Origin: Desulfobacterales bacterium | GTDB taxonomy: Bacteria; Desulfobacterota; Desulfobacteria; Desulfobacterales; UBA11574 | Direction: 5' to 3' | Assembly (NCBI GenBank): GCA_012974475.1 | Contig: JAAXQD010000187.1 | Span: forward strand, 1-11,574 | DNA: 11,574 nucleotides | Shown: positions 1-5,930 of the stretch, in pieces | How positions within the stretch are numbered: position 1 is the stretch's first letter | Layout: every line of letters starts with the position of its first letter | The notes under the pieces: model-generated | What the model saw: the letters and a program-made list of their open reading frames with translations, nothing else | Databases searched by the model: none | Told to the model about the DNA's origin: nothing | Translations under genes and position numbers: made by a program

Positions 1-948
1 CTTCCGGAGATACCTTTGCGGGTCCCGGTCTCAATCTGACAATGACGTCCATGTTTGTGCCTGACCCGGTAATTTCCCTCGCCATCGTGCCGAAAGACAA
101 TAAATCTCAAATGAATATGTCCAAAGCCCTCAACAGGTTCAGCAAAGAGGACCCCACCTTCAGGACCTATGTGGACGATGAGACCAATGAAACGATTATC
201 GAAGGGATGGGAGAGCTGCATCTTGAAGTCTATGTTGAGCGGATGCGTCGTGAATACACCGCTGAGGTTACAACAGGCAAACCTCGGGTGGCTTACAGGG
301 AAACCATCACCCAAAAGGCAGATTTCAACTATATCCACAAAAAACAAACCGGTGGATCGGGACAATACGGACGGGTTGCCGGCTATATGGAACCTGTTTC
401 CGGAGAGCATTTCGTCTTTGAAAATAACATCGTCGGCGGTAAGATTCCGACCCAGTTCATCGCTTCATGTGAAAAGGGCTTCAGACAATGCATGCCCAAA
501 GGGCCAAAGATGGAATTTCCCGTTACCCGGTGTTAAAGTGGTCATCAATGACGGTGCATCACATTCGGTAGACTCATCGGAGATGGCATTCATAGCTGCA
601 GCCCGGGGCGCTTTTCGTGAAGGGTATCTTAAATCAAAGCCGGTTATTCTTGAACCGATCATGAAAGTTGATGTTGAAACACCGGCCGAGTATCAGGGTG
701 CTGTTATGGGTCTTTTAAATCAGCGCCGCGGAATCATTGTGGGCTCCCAGGACGAAGGGCCGTCGTGTGTTGTTGAGGCCAGGGTTCCACTGGCAGAAAT
801 GTTCGGCTTTTCAACCATTTTAAGATCATCGACCCAAGGAAAAGCTCAGTTTACCATGGAACTCGGCACGTACAAACAGGTTCCCCAATCCATTGCCGAG
901 GAATTGGCCAAAAAGGCAGCGGATGGTAAAAAGAATACCGCCAAATAG
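1..948 (+). pseudogene. fusA: Elongation factor G, 3' portion, split by a one-base frameshift
   Basis: EF-G is the GTPase that drives ribosomal translocation. The window opens inside the gene and shows the end of domain II and domains III, IV and V; the GTPase domain lies upstream. Typical EF-G stretches are visible: SKEDPTFR, GMGELHLEVYVERM, GKPRVAYRET, GGSGQYGRV, then VDSSEMAF, LEPIMKVDVETPAEYQG, NQRRG and the EMFGFSTILRS region. Codons from position 3 run in one frame to a TAA at 534-536; homology resumes at GVKVVINDG (from 529) in the next frame and ends at 948. Removing one C from the CCC at 526-528 restores a continuous domain IV. The divergent wording suggests a second EF-G paralogue rather than the canonical one (inference). 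A one-base assembly error is as likely as a real mutation. Identity is near certain; whether the gene is functional is open. Confidence 0.9.
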
Positions 949-1009
949 GAGACGCACTGTACCCATTCTTCAATTGTGGATGGGCACCAATTAAAAAAGG
1001 AAAACGATT

Positions 1010-1585
1010 ATGCTAAAAAAAGAACTTCTTCTCCAGAACCCCTTGAGGTTCATGGAACGTGAAAACGAAGACATTCTTCCTGAAGGAGGCTTGGGTGTAG
1101 TGCTTGCACGCGCGGGAGTCGGCAAAACCGCAATTCTGGTTCAACTTGCCTTGAACACCCTTTTAAAAGGAAAGAATGTCCTCCATATCAGCCTAAACGA
1201 TCCGGTAAAAAAAGTTGGTTTGTGGTACAAGGAAGTCTTCCGTCATCTCACAAAACCCTATGATACAAGAGAGACAAATCAGCTCTGGGAATCCATATTG
1301 CCTCACAGATTTATCATGACATTCAGGGTTGAGGGATTTACCAGTTCCAAACTTGAAGAAAGGCTGACCGATCTCGAGGAACAGAATATTTTTTCGCCCC
1401 AAATGATTTTTATCGACGGGTTTCAAATTGACGATACCGCAAGAACATCCCTTTCCGATCTAAAGGACCTGGCTAAAAAACATTCATTATATGTTTGCCT
1501 GACCATAAAGACAACCGGCATTGTTTCTGGATCCCGCAACCATGCTGCTCAAAAAAGCAGCGACCTAACCCGGCATGGGTTATAG
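1010..1585 (+). CDS. RecA-like P-loop ATPase, possibly C-terminally truncated
   Basis: A 191-residue cytoplasmic protein with a nucleotide-binding core. Walker A is ARAGVGKT (residues 33-40), with helix AILVQLALN after it; a Walker B-like strand QMIFIDGF has Asp136. A strand at 58-62 (LHISL) and another at 160-166 (YVCLTIK) fit a RecA/KaiC-type fold. The start has a good ribosome binding site (AAAAGGAAA about 7 bases upstream). It begins 61 bases after the EF-G gene on the same strand, so co-transcription is likely. RecA-type cores normally continue for several strands after this point; here the protein ends in a low-complexity tail (SRNHAAQKSSDLTRHGL) whose codons overlap a hairpin and the 3' end of the convergent gene. 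I infer a lost C-terminus. I cannot assign a substrate or process. Confidence 0.75.
   Translation: MLKKELLLQNPLRFMERENEDILPEGGLGVVLARAGVGKTAILVQLALNTLLKGKNVLHISLNDPVKKVGLWYKEVFRHLTKPYDTRETNQLWESILPHRFIMTFRVEGFTSSKLEERLTDLEEQNIFSPQMIFIDGFQIDDTARTSLSDLKDLAKKHSLYVCLTIKTTGIVSGSRNHAAQKSSDLTRHGL
1544..1561. repeat. Small hairpin at the convergent gene ends
   Basis: GCTGCT (1544-1549) and AGCAGC (1556-1561) form a perfect 6-bp stem with a 6-base A-rich loop. It lies inside the reading frame of the ATPase tail and just past the stop of the convergent ModA-like gene. No T-run follows on either strand, so it is not a textbook intrinsic terminator, but its place between converging genes suggests a transcript 3'-end structure. 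Confidence 0.3.
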
Positions 1586-2428
1586 GCCTGAACGCAGCAG
1601 GAAACCATATTTTTGATAAATTTTTTGAGGCCCCGGGGATCTTATAAACTCGATGAACTTTTTTGCATTTCCGGGATTTTGAGCATCTTTTAATTTGCAT
1701 ATATAATAATTTATCCACTCTCTTTGATCCAAACCTTCACCCGGCTCAATCACCTCGAATGCAAGGTCCGAAGACTTTGCATGGATCACTTCTGAAGCCC
1801 ACACCGGGCCCACATCCACCGTCTTTTTTAATATCCGCAAGGGGGTTTCTCTGTGATGAACGATGGTGAAAATGGTCGTTCCTTGAGCGCGCTTTTTTTC
1901 CATTATGCGATGAACAAGTTCATCGCCCCCTGCCTGGCGGTACATATCAACAATATGGAACGCAATATCTTCATTTGCAGGATCTGGCTGAGATATTCGG
2001 ACCCGTTCCCCGCCCAGGTCATTTATGGATCTTATCCGAGCCGGGTTGCCTTCCGGAGTCATCAGGGTCAGGCGATTGTGCAGATAAAGATGGTAATCAT
2101 CCCTGCGAATATGATTGGCTGCCTCAAGTGTTTTCATGGCGTTTAGATTCACCGATGAATAGACGTCCGGATAGACGCTGATGATTTTATCTCTAAAGAT
2201 CGCTCCACCCGATAGAATCTGTTTGAGTTCAAGGCCGGGCGGAAGGGTTTCGTAATATATTTTGTCAATATCCGGATATTCTTTTTGAAAGGCGAAAATA
2301 ATCTCTTTCATGGCCATAAACTGATTCCCGGCCATAAAAAGGACAAGGTCTGCGGAATCCGCAATCTCCAGATTATGCAGATCATCCCCGCGATCGGACG
2401 GAATTATCGGAAGATTTTTTGGATCCAT
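1580..2428 (-). CDS. ModA-like (type 2 periplasmic-binding fold) substrate-binding protein lacking a signal peptide
   Basis: A 282-residue protein resembling the solute-binding component of molybdate/tungstate ABC transporters. Family-like stretches are ADLVLFMAGNQFMAMKEII (26-44, first strand and helix), INDLGGERVRISQPDPANE (135-153), AGGDELVHRIMEKK (166-179), VHHRETPLRIL (190-200), VDVGPVWASE (204-213) and a C-terminal SPGPQKIYQKYGF (264-276), where these proteins usually end. Length is close to the family norm. The N-terminus MDPKNLPIIPSDRGDD is hydrophilic and has no signal peptide or lipobox. The ATG is well set by AAAGGAG upstream, with no upstream ATG in frame, so the protein seems to be cytoplasmic. 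No permease or ATPase subunit (ModB, ModC) lies nearby, so it is probably an orphan. It could sense or carry an oxyanion, or bind another ligand. It overlaps the end of the convergent ATPase gene by 6 bases. Confidence 0.8.
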   Translation of the reverse strand: MDPKNLPIIPSDRGDDLHNLEIADSADLVLFMAGNQFMAMKEIIFAFQKEYPDIDKIYYETLPPGLELKQILSGGAIFRDKIISVYPDVYSSVNLNAMKTLEAANHIRRDDYHLYLHNRLTLMTPEGNPARIRSINDLGGERVRISQPDPANEDIAFHIVDMYRQAGGDELVHRIMEKKRAQGTTIFTIVHHRETPLRILKKTVDVGPVWASEVIHAKSSDLAFEVIEPGEGLDQREWINYYICKLKDAQNPGNAKKFIEFIRSPGPQKIYQKYGFLLRSGL

Positions 2429-2440
2429 AATTATATCTTT

Positions 2441-2447
2441 CTCCTTT
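2441..2447 (-). promoter_or_regulatory. Ribosome binding site of the ModA-like gene
   Basis: On the minus strand AAAGGAG lies about 12 bases before the ATG at 2428. It matters because it fixes the start and therefore the absence of a signal peptide. Confidence 0.65.
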
Positions 2448-2542
2448 TATGATTTCACGGCGGTGTGATGGCGGCATTTAAGATGAAATCTCCGAGAGAT
2501 TGCATAATCCTGTCGTATTGTTTTGAATATATCAATATTTTT

Positions 2543-2571
2543 TTGACACCCGGACCGACTTGTCCTATACC
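2543..2571 (+). promoter_or_regulatory. Possible sigma70-type promoter
   Basis: TTGACA (2543-2548), a 17-base spacer, then TATACC (2566-2571). The -35 hexamer is perfect and the -10 matches at four of six positions. It points toward the small Cys-protein gene and glycosyltransferase, about 365 bases ahead, with repeats in between. No functional evidence beyond the match. Confidence 0.35.
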
Positions 2572-2591
2572 TGTATTGACCCTATGTTTGC

Positions 2592-2703
2592 GCAAATATC
2601 CGGGTCCAGAGAGCCCGGCTTTGGATTACCCCTGGAAGGGGCTGTTTTACTTAAAATCGTACAAGTTAAAAGTGTCTAAAGTGATCTAAAGTGCCTAAAG
2701 TTA
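2592..2703. repeat. Interspersed repeat, copy 1 (mini-hairpin plus CTAAAGTG tandem units)
   Basis: Matches copy 2 at 5295-5396: both read GCAAATAT, a CCGG-rich part ending CCCGGCTTT, a short C4/G4 hairpin (ACCCCTGGAAGGGG here) and then tandem units CTAAAGTGAT, CTAAAGTGC, CTAAAGTTA with a 9-10 base period. The similarity runs for about 100 bases, is imperfect, and is easily seen by eye. This copy also has an inverted pair CCGGG/CCCGG (2600-2618). No coding content. The two copies bracket the small gene, glycosyltransferase and HAD genes. Confidence 0.75.
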
Positions 2704-2782
2704 TGGAGTCGCTCCGCTCCGCTGATTTTATATAATTGGCAGAATTCCTTAACTTTAGCTCACTTTAAACTTTAGTTCACTT
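2669..2782. repeat. Long imperfect inverted repeat built from CTAAAGTG units
   Basis: The left arm (2669-2703) carries three CTAAAGTG-type units on the plus strand. The right arm (2749-2782) carries the same units on the minus strand, seen as AACTTTAGCTCACTTT and ACTTTAGTTCACTT. The arms pair imperfectly around a centre of about 45 bases that includes GCTCCGCTCC. This shape suggests a small palindromic mobile or RNA-folding element. No open reading frame lies inside. Confidence 0.65.
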
Positions 2783-2825
2783 CAAACTCTTCCTGCGATT
2801 CTTCAGGCAGAGCCATAACTCTCTG

Positions 2826-2850
2826 ACCTGGCCCTGAGAACCAGGTTTTT
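2826..2850 (+). terminator. Weak intrinsic terminator-like hairpin
   Basis: ACCTGG (2826-2831) pairs perfectly with CCAGGT (2841-2846) across a 9-base loop, followed by TTTT. The stem is short. It would end transcripts running rightward from the spacer before the small Cys-protein gene, or it may be a repeat remnant. Confidence 0.35.
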
Positions 2851-2935
2851 AACAACTAAATAAATAACATGGCAAGCTTGATGGTCTCGTACGGGCTTTC
2901 TCTCCGCTTTGATGGGATACCAATAGGGGGCAAAA

Positions 2936-3181
2936 ATAAAGGTTCAAACGCAATATATTCTGTGTACCAGAAGTAAGCGTAAACACCGAAAAGCCATTGA
3001 GGTCTGCCATAAATGCCGATATTTGAAGAGCTGTGACGATTATCAGCAATCTCAAGCGCCCGAGTTGGTCAAGGCGCTCGACGAATTGCTCTTGACCATG
3101 AATAAAAAAAGGTTCTGCCAAAAAGATTTGTTGTATTTTAAAAAGGAGATCGAAGAATTGGCGGCACTATTTCGGGAATAA
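2936..3181 (+). CDS. Small cysteine-motif protein, apparent ATA start (hypothetical)
   Basis: An 81-codon frame open from 2927 to the TAA at 3179-3181. It has no ATG, GTG or TTG near its 5' end. An AGGGGG ribosome binding site (2925-2930) sits five bases before ATA at 2936, just where a start is expected; ATG mutated to ATA, or a true rare start, would explain it. The protein has a basic N-terminal part with Cys10, Cys24, Cys27 and Cys33 (C-x13-C-x2-C-x5-C, around EVCHKCRYLKSC), which could bind zinc or an iron-sulfur cluster. A helical C-terminal half follows (ALDELLLTMNKKRF, YFKKEIEELAALFRE). It ends 11 bases before the glycosyltransferase and probably shares its transcript. I do not recognise the family. 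It could also be a recent pseudogene or a sequencing error at the start codon. Confidence 0.6.
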   Translation: MKVQTQYILCTRSKRKHRKAIEVCHKCRYLKSCDDYQQSQAPELVKALDELLLTMNKKRFCQKDLLYFKKEIEELAALFRE

Positions 3182-3192
3182 AAAGACCAGAA

Positions 3193-4608
3193 ATGAAGAT
3201 CGTATTTATCCATTATCATCTCAAAACCGGCGGTGTAACCACAGTTTTAAGGCAGCAGATCGAATCCATGCTTCACACATCCGATCTCCTTATGCTGACG
3301 GGTGCCCCTCCGGATGCTTCCTTTCCCTGGGAAACCGTGCATATCCCAGGGCTCGGCTACGACACCTCCGATCCGAACAGATTTGAACCAGAAAAGGTGG
3401 CCGCCGCCATCCTTCAAGCCATCCGTTTAAAATGGGAAGGCGGGTGCGACCTTATTCACGTTCACAACCCGACACTGGCAAAGAACAAATTTTTTCTAAA
3501 AATCCTCAAAACACTTCAAAAGGAAAAAATCAGACTCTTTTTGCAAATTCACGATTTCGCAGAAGACGGACGACCTTTAGCATATTTTTCCGAAGACGAA
3601 TATGTTTCGGACTGCCATTACGGCGTAATTAACTCACGGGATTATAACATATTGCTTAAAGCTGGGTTAAAAAAAGAAGGGCTACACAAGATTTTCAACA
3701 TCATAAAACCTCTTAATTTCAAAGCAACAGGTGCAATCTCAAAAAATTATGTTTTGTATCCAGTCCGGGCCATCCGGAGAAAAAATATCGGAGAAGCGTT
3801 CCTTTTATCCCTGTTTTTCAACCACCGCGAAACCCTGGTCATTACCCTCCCACCCAACAGCCCGGTGGACATCAAAAGTTATGAACGATGGAAAGCATTT
3901 GTTGAAGAAAAACATCTGGATATCATATTCGACGCAGGTTTAACCCATGAATTTTCAGATCTTGTTTTGGCCGCCAATTTTTTGATTACCACAAGCATTA
4001 CCGAAGGGTTTGGTTTTTCATTTCTTGAGCCATGGACCGCAGAAAAACTTCTCTGGGGCAGAAGACTACCCCAGATATGCCAAGACTTTGAAAAAAATGG
4101 CATCCGATTGGATCATCTTTATTCCCGGCTGAATGTCCCTGTGGAATGGATCGGTAAAGAAAATTTGTTTGAAACGTGGAAGTCATGGGTTCAAAAGACC
4201 GGGGCCATGTTCGATTTGGCCATCGATGAAACCACAATAAAAAGTGCTTTTGAAAAAACGACCGACAAGGGTATCATCGATTTTGGGCTGCTCGATGAAT
4301 CCTTTCAAAAAACCATTATATCAAAAATTTTGTCGGACAGTGGGAATCGAGATGCACTGATACATCTCAACCCGTATCTTTCAAATCCGGGAGATGTGCC
4401 GAACAAGGATCCCTTGATACAAAACAACCTGAATGCTGTAGCGCGCCATTACAATCAAATAAAATACAGGAAAACCCTCGTAGACATCTACACCCGGGTG
4501 ATCAGAGACAACGTGCACCAAAAAATAGATAAAAAGATTCTGCTTTCAGAATTTTTTAACCTTGACAATTTCAGCCTTCTCAAATGGTCTTTTTATGCCG
4601 AAAAATAA
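3193..4608 (+). CDS. GT-B fold glycosyltransferase (GT4-like)
   Basis: A 471-residue cytoplasmic enzyme expected to transfer a sugar from a nucleotide-sugar donor. The N-terminus MKIVFIHYHLKTGGVTTVL holds the first strand and a glycine-rich acceptor-side loop (GG at 13-14), as in retaining GT4 enzymes. DLIHVHNP (about residues 86-93) is the usual second-domain strand. The donor site motif E-x7-E is present at Glu271 and Glu279 within SITEGFGFSFLEP. The C-terminal 150 residues are longer and less typical. No signal peptide or membrane segment is seen. ATG lies 11 bases after the small Cys-protein gene; the ribosome binding site is weak, which fits translational coupling. The last 14 bases overlap the HAD gene, so the pair may run glycosyl transfer followed by dephosphorylation, as in two-step compatible-solute pathways; that is inference. 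Confidence 0.85.
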   Translation: MKIVFIHYHLKTGGVTTVLRQQIESMLHTSDLLMLTGAPPDASFPWETVHIPGLGYDTSDPNRFEPEKVAAAILQAIRLKWEGGCDLIHVHNPTLAKNKFFLKILKTLQKEKIRLFLQIHDFAEDGRPLAYFSEDEYVSDCHYGVINSRDYNILLKAGLKKEGLHKIFNIIKPLNFKATGAISKNYVLYPVRAIRRKNIGEAFLLSLFFNHRETLVITLPPNSPVDIKSYERWKAFVEEKHLDIIFDAGLTHEFSDLVLAANFLITTSITEGFGFSFLEPWTAEKLLWGRRLPQICQDFEKNGIRLDHLYSRLNVPVEWIGKENLFETWKSWVQKTGAMFDLAIDETTIKSAFEKTTDKGIIDFGLLDESFQKTIISKILSDSGNRDALIHLNPYLSNPGDVPNKDPLIQNNLNAVARHYNQIKYRKTLVDIYTRVIRDNVHQKIDKKILLSEFFNLDNFSLLKWSFYAEK

Positions 4609-5273
4609 TCTGCTTTCAAAATACATCAAACCGCTTCTTCCCCGTCCCAGTTCTTTGCATCGGTCCGGAAACCTGGAAGATAAAATCCAATACCACCCAT
4701 CAAACCCTCAAAGAAAAAAGAGTGGACTTTCCTGAAGTTGAAATAGATCGGGTATGGATGCGGGTTCTTGAAATATACGATCTTGACATGGTCCGGGCAT
4801 TTGCCATGGAATTCGAATTGATCGTTAATCCTGTATACCCCATGCCGAACCTTGAGAAGACGCTTTCAACCTGTAAAGATCTGAACGTTCTGTTGGGTAT
4901 TATCTCAAATGCTCAATTTTATACCCCGTATCTGTTTAAGTGGTTTTTAGATTCAAGCTTGGAAGATTGTGGATTTCATCCGGAGCTTATCTTTTTCTCT
5001 TACAAATTCGGGTATGCAAAACCATCATTTTTCATGTTTGATGCGGCGGCCGAACAACTTGAAAAAATGGGTATGTCCGCACATTCGGTCCTTTATGTCG
5101 GAAATGACCTGTTAAACGACATCTACCCTGCAAAGATGGCAGGATTTAAAACTGCGCTTTTTGCCGGTGATGCCCGATCTCTGAGACTCAGAGAAAACGA
5201 TTCCAAATGCAAAGACCTATCTGCCGATATTGTTATCACCGACCTTATTCAGCTTCTCGACCATATACGATAA
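4595..5273 (+). pseudogene. HAD-superfamily hydrolase with internal deletion and frameshift
   Basis: HAD enzymes are mostly phosphatases using a nucleophilic Asp in an N-terminal DxDxT/V motif. A start at 4595 gives MPKNNLLSKYIKPLLPRP and continues to about GNLEDKIQ, then leaves the conserved path and stops at 4733-4735. From about 4707 a different frame reads LKEKRVDFPEVEIDRVW and carries HAD motif II (Ser, codon 4905-4907, GIISNAQF), motif III (Lys, 5019-5021, FGYAKPS) and motif IV (VGNDLLND, 5100-5120), ending at 5273. Motif I with the catalytic Asp and the cap start are missing between about 4690 and 4706. I infer a deletion of very roughly 150-250 bases that also broke the frame. An ATG at 4584 would open the second frame but encodes non-homologous sequence inside the glycosyltransferase. 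It overlaps that gene by 14 bases. Confidence 0.75.
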
Positions 5274-5294
5274 TTTATAATTTGTCGTTACGAA

Positions 5295-5396
5295 GCAAAT
5301 ATTCCGGACGCAGAAGACCCGGCTTTAGTTACCCCTTGAAGGGGATTGTTATCAAGTGCCTAAAATGATCTAAAATGCCTAAAGTGCCTTGAGAAA
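5295..5396. repeat. Interspersed repeat, copy 2
   Basis: Second copy of the element at 2592-2703, in the same orientation. It keeps GCAAATAT, GACCCGGCTTTAG, a stronger mini-hairpin (CCCCTT-G-AAGGGG, 5332-5344) and units CTAAAATGAT, CTAAAATGC, CTAAAGTGC. The hairpin pairing is kept although its sequence differs from copy 1, which suggests the fold matters. It lies between the convergent ends of the HAD and EF-Tu-like genes and may end transcripts there. Confidence 0.75.
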
Positions 5397-5420
5397 AGAA
5401 TTGCTGGATAAAATTTCTCG

Positions 5421-5678
5421 TTACTCGACGACCTTATAAACCTTGTCCTTTTCTCTGACTCTCTCTTTTACTTTCACGCCAACCATATCGCCGGCCTGTG
5501 CTTGTTCAACAGACTGTTTTTCAACTTCCATGGTTGTAACAGCTTCGGTAAAATCGGTGGTATACCCCTTGTACTTCAGAAGATCACCTGCTTTGATGGT
5601 ACCGCTGGTCACCTTTAGGGCGGCAACACCGAGTTTCGCATAATAATTAATAACAACGCCAATTTGATCCTCGGCCAT
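5421..5678 (-). CDS. EF-Tu domain II-like small protein (translation elongation factor-like)
   Basis: An 85-residue protein made of one beta-barrel like domain II of translational GTPases. Visible features are IGVVINYYAKLGVAALKV (6-23), the typical SGTIKAGDLLKYKG turn (25-38) and QAGDMVGVKVKERVREKDKVYKV (61-83), matching the AGDxVGV strand in EF-Tu-type barrels. There is no GTPase domain and no room for one, so it is a complete stand-alone barrel. The start at 5678 is set by GGAGGT six bases upstream; an ATG at 5711 would add an unlikely 11-residue extension across that site. Such single-domain proteins are known in anaerobic bacteria and archaea; their role is unclear, perhaps RNA or protein binding. 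It is monocistronic and convergent with the HAD gene. Confidence 0.85.
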   Translation of the reverse strand: MAEDQIGVVINYYAKLGVAALKVTSGTIKAGDLLKYKGYTTDFTEAVTTMEVEKQSVEQAQAGDMVGVKVKERVREKDKVYKVVE

Positions 5679-5684
5679 AATTTT

Positions 5685-5690
5685 ACCTCC
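5685..5690 (-). promoter_or_regulatory. Ribosome binding site deciding the start of the EF-Tu-like gene
   Basis: GGAGGT on the minus strand, six bases before ATG at 5678. It rules out the longer form starting at 5711, which would be translated through this site. Confidence 0.85.
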
Positions 5691-5930
5691 TGATGTTAAA
5701 TGATATTCCACATAGACTCTATCTAAAAAATATTGCGTTCCAGGGTAAGGTCCGGGTCGGTGGAAAAGGAGCAGTTATCTTATCGTATGTGAGAATTTTA
5801 AGGCGGCATGGAACGCAACCATTGGGCCTAAGATACATTTTTGAAATGGTTTCACGTCATCATCCGATTACAAGAATATCGATTGTTAAAAATGTTGTCA
5901 AGGGAAGAACTGAGTCAAAGGATAGGGTCC

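Larger units (their letters stand above)
2429..2935. other. Repeat-rich intergenic spacer (507 bp)
   Basis: No convincing protein gene is visible on either strand. Besides the separately listed elements it holds a perfect 6-bp hairpin (AATCTC, 3-base loop, GAGATT; 2487-2501) in the leader side of the ModA-like gene, and a 10-base palindrome TTTGCGCAAA at 2587-2596 on the edge of the repeat element. The rest, 2783-2825 and 2851-2924, shows nothing I can name. Confidence 0.6.

Noticed and set aside
520..540. Programmed +1 frameshift joining the two EF-G parts
   Set aside because: The in-frame stop is TAA after TGT, and the P-site codon would re-pair poorly after slipping; there is no prfB-like CTT-TGA or clear slippery site. 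A one-base indel is simpler.
2465..2689. Plus-strand open frame of 74 codons in the repeat-rich spacer
   Set aside because: It crosses the repeat element and ends inside the tandem units; the translation has no domain-like pattern.
2849..3121. Minus-strand open frame of 90 codons opposite the small Cys protein
   Set aside because: The plus-strand frame has the better ribosome binding site, motif pattern and gene spacing; this one looks like its shadow.
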